NCBI GenBank assembly: GCA_029243445.1
Contig: JAQWSA010000018.1
Span: 1 to 21,569 of the forward strand
Direction: 5' to 3'
Origin: Alphaproteobacteria bacterium
Lineage (GTDB): Bacteria > Pseudomonadota > Alphaproteobacteria > UBA6615
Length of the DNA: 21,569 nucleotides
Position 1 is the stretch's first letter; each line of letters opens with the position of its first letter. The notes below the pieces were generated by a model. The model had not been told where the DNA came from and ran no database searches. It saw only the letters and a list, made by a program, of their open reading frames with translations. The position numbers were made by a program, and so were the translations under genes. Below, piece by piece: positions 7,143-14,093 of the stretch.

Positions 7143-8933
7143 TTAGTTGTCAGTATGAATTCCATTAGCTGTGAATTGTAGTTCAGCCAACCTAGCATAA
7201 AGGCCGCCTTGGCCTATAAGTTCATCATGAGTACCTGTGGCAATTAATCCGCCTTGGTCCATTACAATTATTCGATCTGCAGCTATAACGGTTGCCAATC
7301 TATGGGCAATTACAATCGAGGTGCGGTTTTTCATAAGACTATTCAATGCTGTATTTACTAATCGTTCACTTTCTGAATCCAAAGCACTTGTGGCTTCGTC
7401 TAATAGTAGTAACTTAGGATTTCTCAGTACTGCCCTTGCAATTGCTATACGTTGTCGTTGACCTCCAGATAATCGAACGCCTTTCTCTCCAAGAAAAGTT
7501 GAAAAACCTTCAGAAAAACGATCAAGAAATTCGGTTGCAGCCGCAGCGTCTGCCGCTGCCCTCACCTCTTCATCCGAAGCTTCTGGTCGGCCATAACGAA
7601 TATTTTCCCATGCATCAGCGCTAAAAATAACTGGCTCTTGAGGCACTAAGCCTATCAGGCCTCGAAGCTGACTAGGATCTAAATCACGTAAGTTTATATC
7701 ATCAAAATAAAGCACACCCTCCTGGGGATCATAATACCTTAATAACAGCTGAAAAATTGTAGTCTTACCAGCACCAGATGGCCCTACCAAAGCTATTCGT
7801 TCGCCTGGTGCTAATTCAAGGTTAAAGCTATCAAGAGCTAAATGATCTGGGCGTGAAGGATAGCTAAATGAAACTTTATCCAAAATTATTTTACCTTGTG
7901 GAAATTTAGATAACGCCACCGGATTAGCAGGTATAGTAACTTCGCTAGTCATTTCTAGTAATTCAAATAAACGCTCAGTAGCACCGGCAGCCCTTTGTAA
8001 ATCACCAATAACCTCGGAAAGAGCTCCAATAGAACCAGCAACAATAATAGCATAAAAAACAAATGCTGATAATTTACCAGCGCTTAACCTTCCATTTATT
8101 ACATCATGGCCACCGAACCATAAAATAATACCTACTGCCCCGAATACCAACATAATAACAACAGCCGTCAGTAAGGCTCTTGCGCGTATTCTAAAGATGG
8201 CAACAGTGAAGGCTTCTTCAACCCTCTTAGAGAACCGAAATCTATCTATTGGTTCATGTACGAATGCCTGAACTGTCTTAATGTTCGTTATACTTTCATC
8301 TACATAAGCGCCAACATCAGCAACTCTATCCTGACTATTTCTACTCAATCGCCTAACTTTTCGTCCAAAAATAATTATAGGCACTAAAACAATAGGAACA
8401 ATCAATAAAGCTAGTCCACTTAGTTTCGGACTAGTAATTACCAGCATAATAGTTCCTCCTAAAAATAGAAGAATATTACGTAGAGCCATTGAAGCAGACG
8501 AACCAACGATAGTTTGTAATAAGGTAGTGTCAGCTGTTAGCCGAGACATTATCTCAGCTACCCTAGTCGTTTCGTAAAAAGCAGGACTAAGTAAAAGAAC
8601 ATGATCGAAAACTGCTTTTCGAATATCTGCTACAACACGTTCACCTATCCATGACACTATAAAAAACCTAGCGTACGTAGCTCCCGCTAAAAATATAATA
8701 AAAACAAACAGAGCCATTAGTGCATCATTAAGTAACCTAGAGTTACCAGCAGCAAATCCATCATCCACTAAACGGCGTATACCCTCACCAACAGCAAGTA
8801 CAGTAACTGCCGCTATAGTAAGGGCTACTAAAGCTGCAAATACATGCAAACGATATGGACGTAGAAATCTTCCCAGGCGCCTTAAAAGCCTTATATCCCG
8901 TCGCGGTGGTGCTCCTAACTCAGTTTTTTCCAT
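7143..8933 (-). CDS. ABC exporter, fused membrane and ATPase domains (MsbA/multidrug type)
   Basis: A half-transporter of about 596 residues that should act as an inner-membrane homodimer. The substrate is not predictable and could be lipid, lipid A precursor or drug. The N-terminal 310 or so residues form a six-helix type IV exporter membrane domain, with an ETTRVAEIMSRLTADT coupling region. The ATPase domain is complete: Walker A GPSGAGKTT (residues 384-392), Q-loop VPQEP, signature LSGGQ (488-492), Walker B LLLLDE (508-513) and H-loop His544. I choose ATG at 8933 because the following residues (MEKTELGAPPRRDIRLLRRL) begin like family members. The frame is open to a TTG at 9014, but those extra 27 residues look non-conserved. 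The gene is divergent from rpmE and convergent with the OmpA-domain frame. Confidence 0.92.
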   Translation of the reverse strand: MEKTELGAPPRRDIRLLRRLGRFLRPYRLHVFAALVALTIAAVTVLAVGEGIRRLVDDGFAAGNSRLLNDALMALFVFIIFLAGATYARFFIVSWIGERVVADIRKAVFDHVLLLSPAFYETTRVAEIMSRLTADTTLLQTIVGSSASMALRNILLFLGGTIMLVITSPKLSGLALLIVPIVLVPIIIFGRKVRRLSRNSQDRVADVGAYVDESITNIKTVQAFVHEPIDRFRFSKRVEEAFTVAIFRIRARALLTAVVIMLVFGAVGIILWFGGHDVINGRLSAGKLSAFVFYAIIVAGSIGALSEVIGDLQRAAGATERLFELLEMTSEVTIPANPVALSKFPQGKIILDKVSFSYPSRPDHLALDSFNLELAPGERIALVGPSGAGKTTIFQLLLRYYDPQEGVLYFDDINLRDLDPSQLRGLIGLVPQEPVIFSADAWENIRYGRPEASDEEVRAAADAAAATEFLDRFSEGFSTFLGEKGVRLSGGQRQRIAIARAVLRNPKLLLLDEATSALDSESERLVNTALNSLMKNRTSIVIAHRLATVIAADRIIVMDQGGLIATGTHDELIGQGGLYARLAELQFTANGIHTDN

Positions 8934-9046
8934 ACACGGAATTCCAGGCTCTCTAGTTAATATATTGTTTACTAAGGTGTCCTTTAACAGTGCGGATCGA
9001 CTACAACAAGTCAAAGTAAGGCCAGATATTATTCTATTAGTAATGC

Positions 9047-9075
9047 TTGCAGACTTTGTCTAGCTTAGTTATAAG
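9047..9075 (+). promoter_or_regulatory. Predicted sigma-70-type promoter of rpmE
   Basis: A TTGCAG -35 box (9047-9052) and a TATAAG -10 box (9070-9075) are separated by 17 bp, a near-consensus housekeeping promoter. Transcription would start near 9082, giving a leader of about 20 nt with a strong AGAAGG Shine-Dalgarno (9089-9094) before the rpmE ATG. It is a sequence match only. Confidence 0.55.
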
Positions 9076-9101
9076 CTTAGTTTCTGAAAAGAAGGCATAT
9101 T

Positions 9102-9323
9102 ATGAAAAAAGAAATACACCCAGATTACCATGATATAACTGTCCAGATGACAGATGGAAGTACATATGTCACTCGTTCAACTTGGGGATCTAAAGGCGAT
9201 ACCCTGCGCCTAGATATTGATCCCAAAACTCATCCAGCATGGACAGGGCAACATAGGTTGGTCGACTCTGCTGGGCAAGTTGCAAAATTCAATAAGAGAT
9301 TCTCAAACCTTGGCTTGAAATAA
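9102..9323 (+). CDS. rpmE: 50S ribosomal protein L31 (bL31)
   Basis: A 73-residue component of the large ribosomal subunit, at the intersubunit bridge near the central protuberance. [20 protein letters not shown], then [26 protein letters not shown] and [10 protein letters not shown] are typical of the alphaproteobacterial form. It lacks the CxxC zinc-binding cysteines of the zinc-dependent L31 type, so it needs no zinc. A strong AGAAGG ribosome-binding site lies 7 bp before the ATG. It is a single-gene unit with its own predicted promoter, placed between the divergent ABC exporter and the heat-shock gene. Confidence 0.97.
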   Translation: MKKEIHPDYHDITVQMTDGSTYVTRSTWGSKGDTLRLDIDPKTHPAWTGQHRLVDSAGQVAKFNKRFSNLGLK

Positions 9324-9331
9324 GCAATTTT

Positions 9332-9353
9332 AGCACCCTTAATTATGGATGCT
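9332..9353 (+). terminator. Possible weak terminator hairpin after rpmE
   Basis: AGCACCC (9332-9338) can pair with GGATGCT (9347-9353) with one mismatch, closing an 8-nt A/T loop, 8 bp after the rpmE stop codon. No uridine tract follows, so intrinsic termination is uncertain. Confidence 0.3.
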
Positions 9354-9394
9354 TAGACCTGAGTAATATTTTTAATATACTATTGTTGAGCCTG

Positions 9395-9416
9395 ATAACT
9401 GGCTGAAGTCAGTTAT
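9395..9416 (+). other. Nine-base-pair hairpin between rpmE and hsp20
   Basis: ATAACTGGC (9395-9403) pairs with GTCAGTTAT (9408-9416), one G-T wobble included, around the tetraloop TGAA. It lies 37 bp upstream of the heat-shock promoter. There is no T-run after it. It could stabilise the rpmE 3' end, act as a factor-dependent terminator on either strand, or bind a regulator as a DNA palindrome. The sequence does not decide between these. Confidence 0.4.
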
Positions 9417-9453
9417 ATATTCACAATCTATAATAGTGTTTTTAAAATCGTAC

Positions 9454-9482
9454 CTTGAAAATTTTATTGTCACCCCCCAAAT
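9454..9482 (+). promoter_or_regulatory. Predicted sigma-32 (RpoH) heat-shock promoter
   Basis: A CTTGAAA -35 box (9454-9460), a 14-bp spacer, and a CCCCAAAT -10 box (9475-9482) closely match the established RpoH consensus (CTTGAAA, 11-16 bp, CCCCATnT). Transcription would begin near 9489. It stands directly upstream of a small heat-shock gene, its expected target. The match also shows that the upstream part of the open frame, which begins inside this -35 box, is not coding. Confidence 0.75.
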
Positions 9483-9490
9483 CTGAGAAA

Positions 9491-9601
9491 GTTGTTGGAA
9501 TGCCTAATTGGGTTCTAACAGCAAAAACAATGGGGGACTTCGACCATGGTGGTGAGCGTCCTGCCAAAAACTCTGTTGCTTCAATAAGGAGAACAAGTGA
9601 C
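9491..9601 (+). promoter_or_regulatory. ROSE-like RNA thermometer in the hsp20 leader
   Basis: The leader between the predicted RpoH start site and the Hsp20 ATG can fold into successive hairpins. The first pairs GTTGTTGGAA (9491-9500) with TTCTAACAGC (9513-9522), ten pairs including two wobbles. The second is weaker, GGAC (9535-9538) with GTCC (9558-9561). The last pairs GTTGCTT (9575-9581) with AAGGAGAAC (9586-9594 region) and masks the AGGAGA Shine-Dalgarno (9587-9592). Pairs are G9575-C9594, T9576-A9593, T9577-A9592, a G9578-G9591 mismatch, bulged A9590, C9579-G9589, T9580-G9588 and T9581-A9587, with a 5-nt loop. The UUGCU element before the Shine-Dalgarno and its G-G pair are hallmarks of ROSE elements, which melt on heating. 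Folding was done by eye. Confidence 0.7.
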
Positions 9602-10057
9602 ATGCGAAATTATGACCTATCACCTTTATTCCGATCGAGCATTGGCTTCGATCATATGAATCGGTTAATTAACACTGCTTCAAAAACAGATGTAGAGACA
9701 TATCCACCCTATAATATAGAGAAAGAAGACGAGGACTATTATCGTTTAACTATGGCAGTTGCAGGTTTTAGTAGTGAAGACCTAGATTTAATACAAAAAG
9801 AAAATGCGCTATTCATAAAAGGTCAAGCCAATATTAAAAACACTAAAACCGAGTACCTACATCGTGGCATAGCAGCCAGATCTTTTGAAAGACGCTTTTC
9901 AATAGCAGATCATGTAAATGTTATGGGTGCTAACCTACAAAATGGTATTCTGACTATTGAACTTAAACGTGAAATACCTGAAGCTTTAAAACCAAGAAAA
10001 ATTAAAATCTTCAGTGGTGATTCTTGTTCTAGTCCCATTGAACAAAAAGCTGCTTAG
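9602..10057 (+). CDS. Small heat-shock protein, Hsp20/IbpA family
   Basis: A 151-residue ATP-independent holdase chaperone of the cytoplasm. The N-terminus MRNYDLSPLFRSSIGFDHMN is typical of class A alphaproteobacterial small heat-shock proteins. The alpha-crystallin domain spans about residues 35-126 and includes the conserved A-x-L-x-N-G-I-L-x-I motif (110-119). A KIKI tail motif (residues 133-136) matches the C-terminal I-x-I anchor used in oligomer assembly. The frame is open upstream to a TTG at 9455, but I choose ATG 9602. It has AGGAGA at the right distance, starts exactly at the family N-terminus, and lies behind a heat-shock promoter. Expression is likely controlled by RpoH and by the leader thermometer. 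Confidence 0.93.
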   Translation: MRNYDLSPLFRSSIGFDHMNRLINTASKTDVETYPPYNIEKEDEDYYRLTMAVAGFSSEDLDLIQKENALFIKGQANIKNTKTEYLHRGIAARSFERRFSIADHVNVMGANLQNGILTIELKREIPEALKPRKIKIFSGDSCSSPIEQKAA

Positions 10058-10073
10058 TAATATCTAAATAAAT

Positions 10074-10115
10074 ATAGAAATGGTTTTACCTTTTAACCAG
10101 TAAAACCATTTCTAT
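10074..10115 (+). terminator. Strong stem-loop after hsp20
   Basis: TAGAAATGGTTTTAC (10075-10089) is perfectly complementary to GTAAAACCATTTCTA (10100-10114), extended by A10074-T10115, around a 10-nt loop. It starts 17 bp after the Hsp20 stop codon. The downstream run is TATAT-rich rather than a pure T-tract, and the symmetrical stem could act in either direction. A terminator or mRNA-stabilising 3' end is the likely role. Confidence 0.65.
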
Positions 10116-10166
10116 TATATCTAAAAACCTTTATTAGGTTATATAGAGATAGATATATGCAGGAAG

Positions 10167-11318
10167 ATGATGCAAACCAGTATAGATAGAATATTGACTA
10201 CACACGTTGGCAGCATGCCTCGTCCTGAACAGCTAACTGAATTTTTGTATAAAATCGAATTTAATGAACCATACGAAAACAGCAGTTTTATAGCTTTACT
10301 TGAAAGTTCAGTAGGTAGCATTGTTTCAACACAAATTGAGTGGGGTTTAGACATTATAAATGATGGCGAAATGGGTAAGACAGGTTATGCAACCTATATC
10401 CAACAGCGCCTCGACGGTTTTTCAGGCGAAAGTGCGTCCATTAGGTTTGATGATATGTCTAATTTTCCAGAATACCGTAGGAATCAAGCTAAAGCAGCAG
10501 GAACTAGAAGGCTTAACCGGCCTTGCTGTACTGCAGAAATAAAAATACGCGATAGAGAACCACTATTACGAGACATTCATAATTTAAAAACAGCAACTTC
10601 CAATGTTAACATTAGTGATGTTTTTATGAATGCAGCATCCCCAGGTGTAATAGCAGTCTTTCAGGAAAATAAATTTTATCCATCTAATACAGAATATTTA
10701 CAAAAATTAGCCGATACAATGAAAGAAGAATACGAAGCTATAGTTGAAGCTGGCTTTATTCTCCAAATCGACTGCCCTGACTTGGCCATGGGTAGACACA
10801 CAGTTTTTCGAGACCTTAGTGATCACGAGTTTATTCTGCAAGCTGCTAAGCAGATTGAAATATTAAATAGCGCATTACAAAACATTCCAGCAGAAAGAGT
10901 TAGAATGCATATTTGTTGGGGAAATTATGAAGGTCCTCATCATAGAGATATTCCGCTTGGGGCTATAATAGACGAGCTCCTAAAAGCAAAACCCATGGGC
11001 TTACTAATTGAAGCCGCCAACCCGCGTCATGCTCACGAGTGGAACGTATTTATAGAACGTAAGTTACCAGAAGATAAAGTTTTGATACCAGGCGTAATAG
11101 ATAGTGTTACAAACTACATTGAACACCCAGAACTTGTTGCTCAAAGAATTTGTCAATTCGCTAATATTGTTGGACGTGAGCGCATAATTGCCGGTACAGA
11201 CTGTGGTTTTGCTACATTTTCTGGAATGGGTGCGGTAGATGCTAAAATTGCGGTAGAAAAATTTAAATCACTGATTCAAGGTGCAGAACTGGCCTCTAAA
11301 AAGCTTTGGAAAAATTAA
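10167..11318 (+). CDS. Stand-alone MetE-like zinc methyltransferase domain protein
   Basis: A 383-residue protein of the cobalamin-independent methionine synthase C-terminal fold (UROD/MetE-like barrel), without the MetE N-terminal half. Early motifs are TTHVGSMPRP (residues 11-20) and NDGEMGKTGY (65-74). A zinc site like that of MetE is visible: His248 and Cys250 (MHICWGN), Glu272 (LIEAAN) and Cys346 (AGTDCGF). The H-x-C and C-to-E spacings equal those of E. coli MetE. It probably transfers a methyl or alkyl group to a thiol. The real substrates are unknown, because this family includes core MetE enzymes and epoxyalkane:coenzyme M transferase relatives. ATG at 10167 is followed by ATG at 10170. 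The AGGA at 10161 fits the second start better. It converges on a methionine-related operon and overlaps its last gene by 4 bp. Confidence 0.85.
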   Translation: MMQTSIDRILTTHVGSMPRPEQLTEFLYKIEFNEPYENSSFIALLESSVGSIVSTQIEWGLDIINDGEMGKTGYATYIQQRLDGFSGESASIRFDDMSNFPEYRRNQAKAAGTRRLNRPCCTAEIKIRDREPLLRDIHNLKTATSNVNISDVFMNAASPGVIAVFQENKFYPSNTEYLQKLADTMKEEYEAIVEAGFILQIDCPDLAMGRHTVFRDLSDHEFILQAAKQIEILNSALQNIPAERVRMHICWGNYEGPHHRDIPLGAIIDELLKAKPMGLLIEAANPRHAHEWNVFIERKLPEDKVLIPGVIDSVTNYIEHPELVAQRICQFANIVGRERIIAGTDCGFATFSGMGAVDAKIAVEKFKSLIQGAELASKKLWKN

Positions 11319-11758
11319 TTACTTATTAATAAATTTTCAAGAACGGCTCTGGCCTTATCGGGTATAGGGACAGGTATCATTTTCCCATGTTGCACATATA
11401 CATGTACAAAATAGCCTGTAGCAGCGGGTGAGTCGTATCCTTCTCTAAATATGCCAATTTCATATGTTACAGATGTATTTCCAAGGCGTTTTACGCGAAT
11501 CCCTACATCTAAAATATCAGGGAATGAAACCTCACTATGGAACTGACATCCAGTTTCAACCACCACTCCCACAGACTGCGAGAGTCTGAAGTCTAAGCCT
11601 GCTTCCTTCATTAAATAGCCATTAACTGCTGTATCAAAATATGAGTAATATACGACATTGTTAACGTGACCATAAACATCATTGTCCATCCATCTGGTCG
11701 GGACTTTAACAAATTCTGGATAGTTTTTCCGGCTCTCCTCGCGCCTTTCCTTACTCAT
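11315..11758 (-). CDS. Acyl-CoA thioesterase, 4HBT/YbgC-FadM hotdog family
   Basis: A 147-residue hotdog-fold thioesterase, expected to hydrolyse an acyl-CoA in the cytoplasm. The catalytic motif RWMDNDVYGHVNNVVYYSYF (residues 22-41) is intact, with Asp27 at the position of the catalytic Asp of 4-hydroxybenzoyl-CoA thioesterase. A VVETGCQFHSEVSFPDIL stretch (65-82) matches the central helix and strand. Its ATG overlaps the stop codon of the hydrolase gene by one base (TAATG), so translation is probably coupled. It is the last gene of an operon with metY. Its substrate is unknown. Confidence 0.9.
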   Translation of the reverse strand: MSKERREESRKNYPEFVKVPTRWMDNDVYGHVNNVVYYSYFDTAVNGYLMKEAGLDFRLSQSVGVVVETGCQFHSEVSFPDILDVGIRVKRLGNTSVTYEIGIFREGYDSPAATGYFVHVYVQHGKMIPVPIPDKARAVLENLLISN

Positions 11759-12558
11759 TAAGCAACCTGTTTCAAAAAATCTGCTATAATATCAATTGCT
11801 TCATTAATTCGCTCAACTATGATCATATGACCGGTAGATTCAATACTTTGTATTTCCACACTTTCTAAGTTTTTTATCAAATTTTCTGCCATGGCGGGTG
11901 GAGTCATTCGGTCTTTAGATCCAATTAATATTAAAGAGGGACAAATTATTTTCTTAGCAGCTTCAATAGCTTGAGTATATTCGTTACAAGCAACTAAATC
12001 ACAACCTAAAACTCCGGCTGATCCAGAAGCAAGTAAAGCCTTTGAACCGCCTTGCATCCATAACCCTGGAACCTGGTGCCCACCTAAATGGGACCATTTA
12101 CTAAAACCCCAATCAGTGATCATATCATAGGATGATGGATCATTTTTCAGTGATGCCTTTAATAAAGCTTTATGAACTGCAACGCGTTCTGCTGCGCCTA
12201 CTAATATCAATGATTTAGTTTTCTCCGGATGCATTGCGGCAGCCTCAAGAGCTATTAATGAACCCATTGAGTGACCAGCCAAATTAACCTGGCTAGGTCT
12301 TAAGCAATCAATTACCTTCCATAACCAGGCAGCAATATCACTTATATTACTTAGTGGTTTACCATCTGAGCGACCATGACCTGGTAAATCTAAAGCAAGA
12401 ACTGAATAACCGTGATGGGCAAAATAACGAGTTTGCATACCCCAAAAAGTATGATCATTTCCTGCTCCATGTATAAGGATAAGAGCAGGTAGAGATGGAT
12501 CAAATTTTCGTCCGCCTGTATGGGCAAATACTTTAGATCCATTTAAGTCAATAATCAT
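11758..12558 (-). CDS. Alpha/beta hydrolase
   Basis: A 266-residue single-domain alpha/beta-hydrolase. The oxyanion-hole motif is HGAGNDHTFW (residues 30-39). The nucleophile elbow is GHSMGS with Ser97. The acid is Asp216 (GSKDRMTPP), and the base is His244 (STGHMI). There is no signal peptide, so it acts in the cytoplasm. It lies between metY (13 bp upstream) and the thioesterase (1-bp overlap). That suggests a shared ester or thioester substrate, possibly linked to homoserine esters, but this is inference from position. The motifs cannot tell an esterase from a lactonase or C-C hydrolase. I see no homoserine O-acetyltransferase signature. Confidence 0.9.
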   Translation of the reverse strand: MIIDLNGSKVFAHTGGRKFDPSLPALILIHGAGNDHTFWGMQTRYFAHHGYSVLALDLPGHGRSDGKPLSNISDIAAWLWKVIDCLRPSQVNLAGHSMGSLIALEAAAMHPEKTKSLILVGAAERVAVHKALLKASLKNDPSSYDMITDWGFSKWSHLGGHQVPGLWMQGGSKALLASGSAGVLGCDLVACNEYTQAIEAAKKIICPSLILIGSKDRMTPPAMAENLIKNLESVEIQSIESTGHMIIVERINEAIDIIADFLKQVA

Positions 12559-12571
12559 TAGAGACCGTATC

Positions 12572-13879
12572 CTATTTCTGAGACAATCGCAGAGCTTGGC
12601 GTAAATCAGAGACCAGATCAGCAGTATCTTCTAGACCAACTGAGACTCTTATCATTTCTTCACCAACGCCAGCTGCCTTTAATTCCTTTTTATCCATCTG
12701 TTGATGTGTTGTACTTGCTGGATGAATTACAAGGGACTTTGCATCACCAACATTTGCCAAATGTGAGAAGATCTCAAGTGACTCAATAAATACAGCTCCA
12801 CTTTTACGTGCTCCGGCAGGCCCTGCTTTAATTCCAAATGTTACAATTGAACCGCTTCCATGTGGTAGTAATTTTTTGGCTAAATCTTTATCCGGATGCC
12901 CTTCTAGATCAGGATATCGCACCCACGACACCTCCGGTGCCTCAATCAAAAACTCTGCTATAGCAAGTGCATTCTCGACATGACGTTTCATTCTGATTGG
13001 CAGTGTTTCTAGGCCTTGAATAAGGTAGAAGGCATTCTGGGGAGATAGACAAGCTCCGAAATCCCGCATGCCTTCAGCACGAGCCCTCATAATAAAAGCG
13101 GAAGGTCCAAACTCCTCAACAAAATCAAGACCATGATATCCTGCATAAGGCTCAGTCATAGTTGGAAACTTTCCTGATTTTTCCCAATTAAAATTACCGC
13201 CATCAATCAAAACACCACCAATTGCAATACCGTGACCACCAATCCATTTAGTCGCCGAATGCATTATTATATCTGCGCCGTGTTCGAATGGTTTCATCAA
13301 ATAAGGGGTGGTAAATGTAGAATCTACCATTAAAGGTATCCCTGATTCGTGAGCTATATTAGCTACTAACGGTATATCAAGTATCTCAAGACCAGGATTT
13401 CCAATCGTTTCAGCGAATAATAATCGAGTTTCTGGTAAAATGGCTTCACGAAATTCTTCTGGATTTCTTGGATCAACCAGTGTTGTTTTAATTCCAAATC
13501 GAGGAAGTGTATGTAAAAATAAATTATGGCTGCCACCATATATATTTCGAGAAGCTACAATATGTCCTCCTGTATCCATTAGCGTAAGGACAGCAAGCAT
13601 TAGAGATGCCTGTCCACTAGCTGTGCCAATAGCACCCACCCCACCTTCTAATGCGGCCATACGTTCTTCAAAGACCGCAACTGTGGGATTTGATATTCGT
13701 GAATATATATGCCCGGCACGCTCTAAGTTAAATAAGCTTGCTGCATGGTCAACATCGGGGAAAACATACGATGTGGTTTGGTAAATAGGAGCCGCCCTGG
13801 CACCATTAATAGGATCTGGGTGTTGGCCAGCATGTAAGCTAAGAGTATCAAATTTTAAAAATTTTGCTTCAACCATCAT
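12572..13879 (-). CDS. metY: O-acetylhomoserine sulfhydrylase (PLP-dependent)
   Basis: A 435-residue enzyme of the Cys/Met-metabolism PLP family that makes homocysteine from O-acetylhomoserine and sulfide (or methionine from methanethiol). The length and the N-terminus (FDTLSLHAGQHPDP, APIYQTTSYVF) fit MetY rather than the shorter MetB/MetZ/MetC branch. PLP binding is marked by YSRISNPT (residues 59-66), MVDSTFTTPY (184-193) and the Schiff-base Lys211 in HSATKWIGGHG. It is the first gene of a three-gene operon with a hydrolase and a thioesterase. The start is the first of two ATGs (13879 and 13876), with AGG just upstream. The 154 bp between it and the trcR terminator were searched for SAM-II and SAM-V riboswitch cores without a convincing match. 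Confidence 0.92.
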   Translation of the reverse strand: MMVEAKFLKFDTLSLHAGQHPDPINGARAAPIYQTTSYVFPDVDHAASLFNLERAGHIYSRISNPTVAVFEERMAALEGGVGAIGTASGQASLMLAVLTLMDTGGHIVASRNIYGGSHNLFLHTLPRFGIKTTLVDPRNPEEFREAILPETRLLFAETIGNPGLEILDIPLVANIAHESGIPLMVDSTFTTPYLMKPFEHGADIIMHSATKWIGGHGIAIGGVLIDGGNFNWEKSGKFPTMTEPYAGYHGLDFVEEFGPSAFIMRARAEGMRDFGACLSPQNAFYLIQGLETLPIRMKRHVENALAIAEFLIEAPEVSWVRYPDLEGHPDKDLAKKLLPHGSGSIVTFGIKAGPAGARKSGAVFIESLEIFSHLANVGDAKSLVIHPASTTHQQMDKKELKAAGVGEEMIRVSVGLEDTADLVSDLRQALRLSQK

Positions 13880-14020
13880 ACCTATCCCAAAAATAACAGG
13901 TGCTGCAATAAACTAGTATAGTTTTTTAATTACACTTTAATAAGAATTAAAATAACATACATCTACGCTAGTTAGAAAGTTTTACCCAAGCACTAATTAT
14001 TAAAGTATTTATTAGTTATA

Positions 14021-14064
14021 CAAAAAACAAAAGAAAACGGATCCGCCAACTACGAACCCGTTTT
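14021..14064 (-). terminator. Intrinsic terminator of trcR
   Basis: Read on the minus strand, AAAACGGGTTC pairs with GGATCCGTTTT (11 pairs, two of them G-U) around a 9-nt loop, followed by CTTTTGTTTTTT. Stem plus T-tract is a textbook rho-independent terminator. It starts 30 bp beyond the trcR stop codon and separates it from the metY operon. It is the clearest terminator in the window. Confidence 0.85.
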
Positions 14065-14093
14065 ATTGAAAAACTTGCATGGCCTAATACGGT

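Noticed and set aside
8934..9014. 27-residue N-terminal extension of the ABC exporter from TTG 9014
   Set aside because: The extra residues look unconserved. ATG 8933 begins at the expected N-terminus.
9455..9601. N-terminal extension of Hsp20 from a TTG start at 9455
   Set aside because: That start lies inside the -35 box of the heat-shock promoter, and the extension is unlike the family. ATG 9602 has a strong Shine-Dalgarno and the family N-terminus.
13880..14020. Possible SAM-II or SAM-V riboswitch in the metY leader (minus strand), prompted by a TATTGCAG stretch and TTTTTGGG near the start
   Set aside because: The remaining conserved core (the pseudoknot strands and the GCUAAA-type segment) could not be found, and no pseudoknot pairs convincingly.
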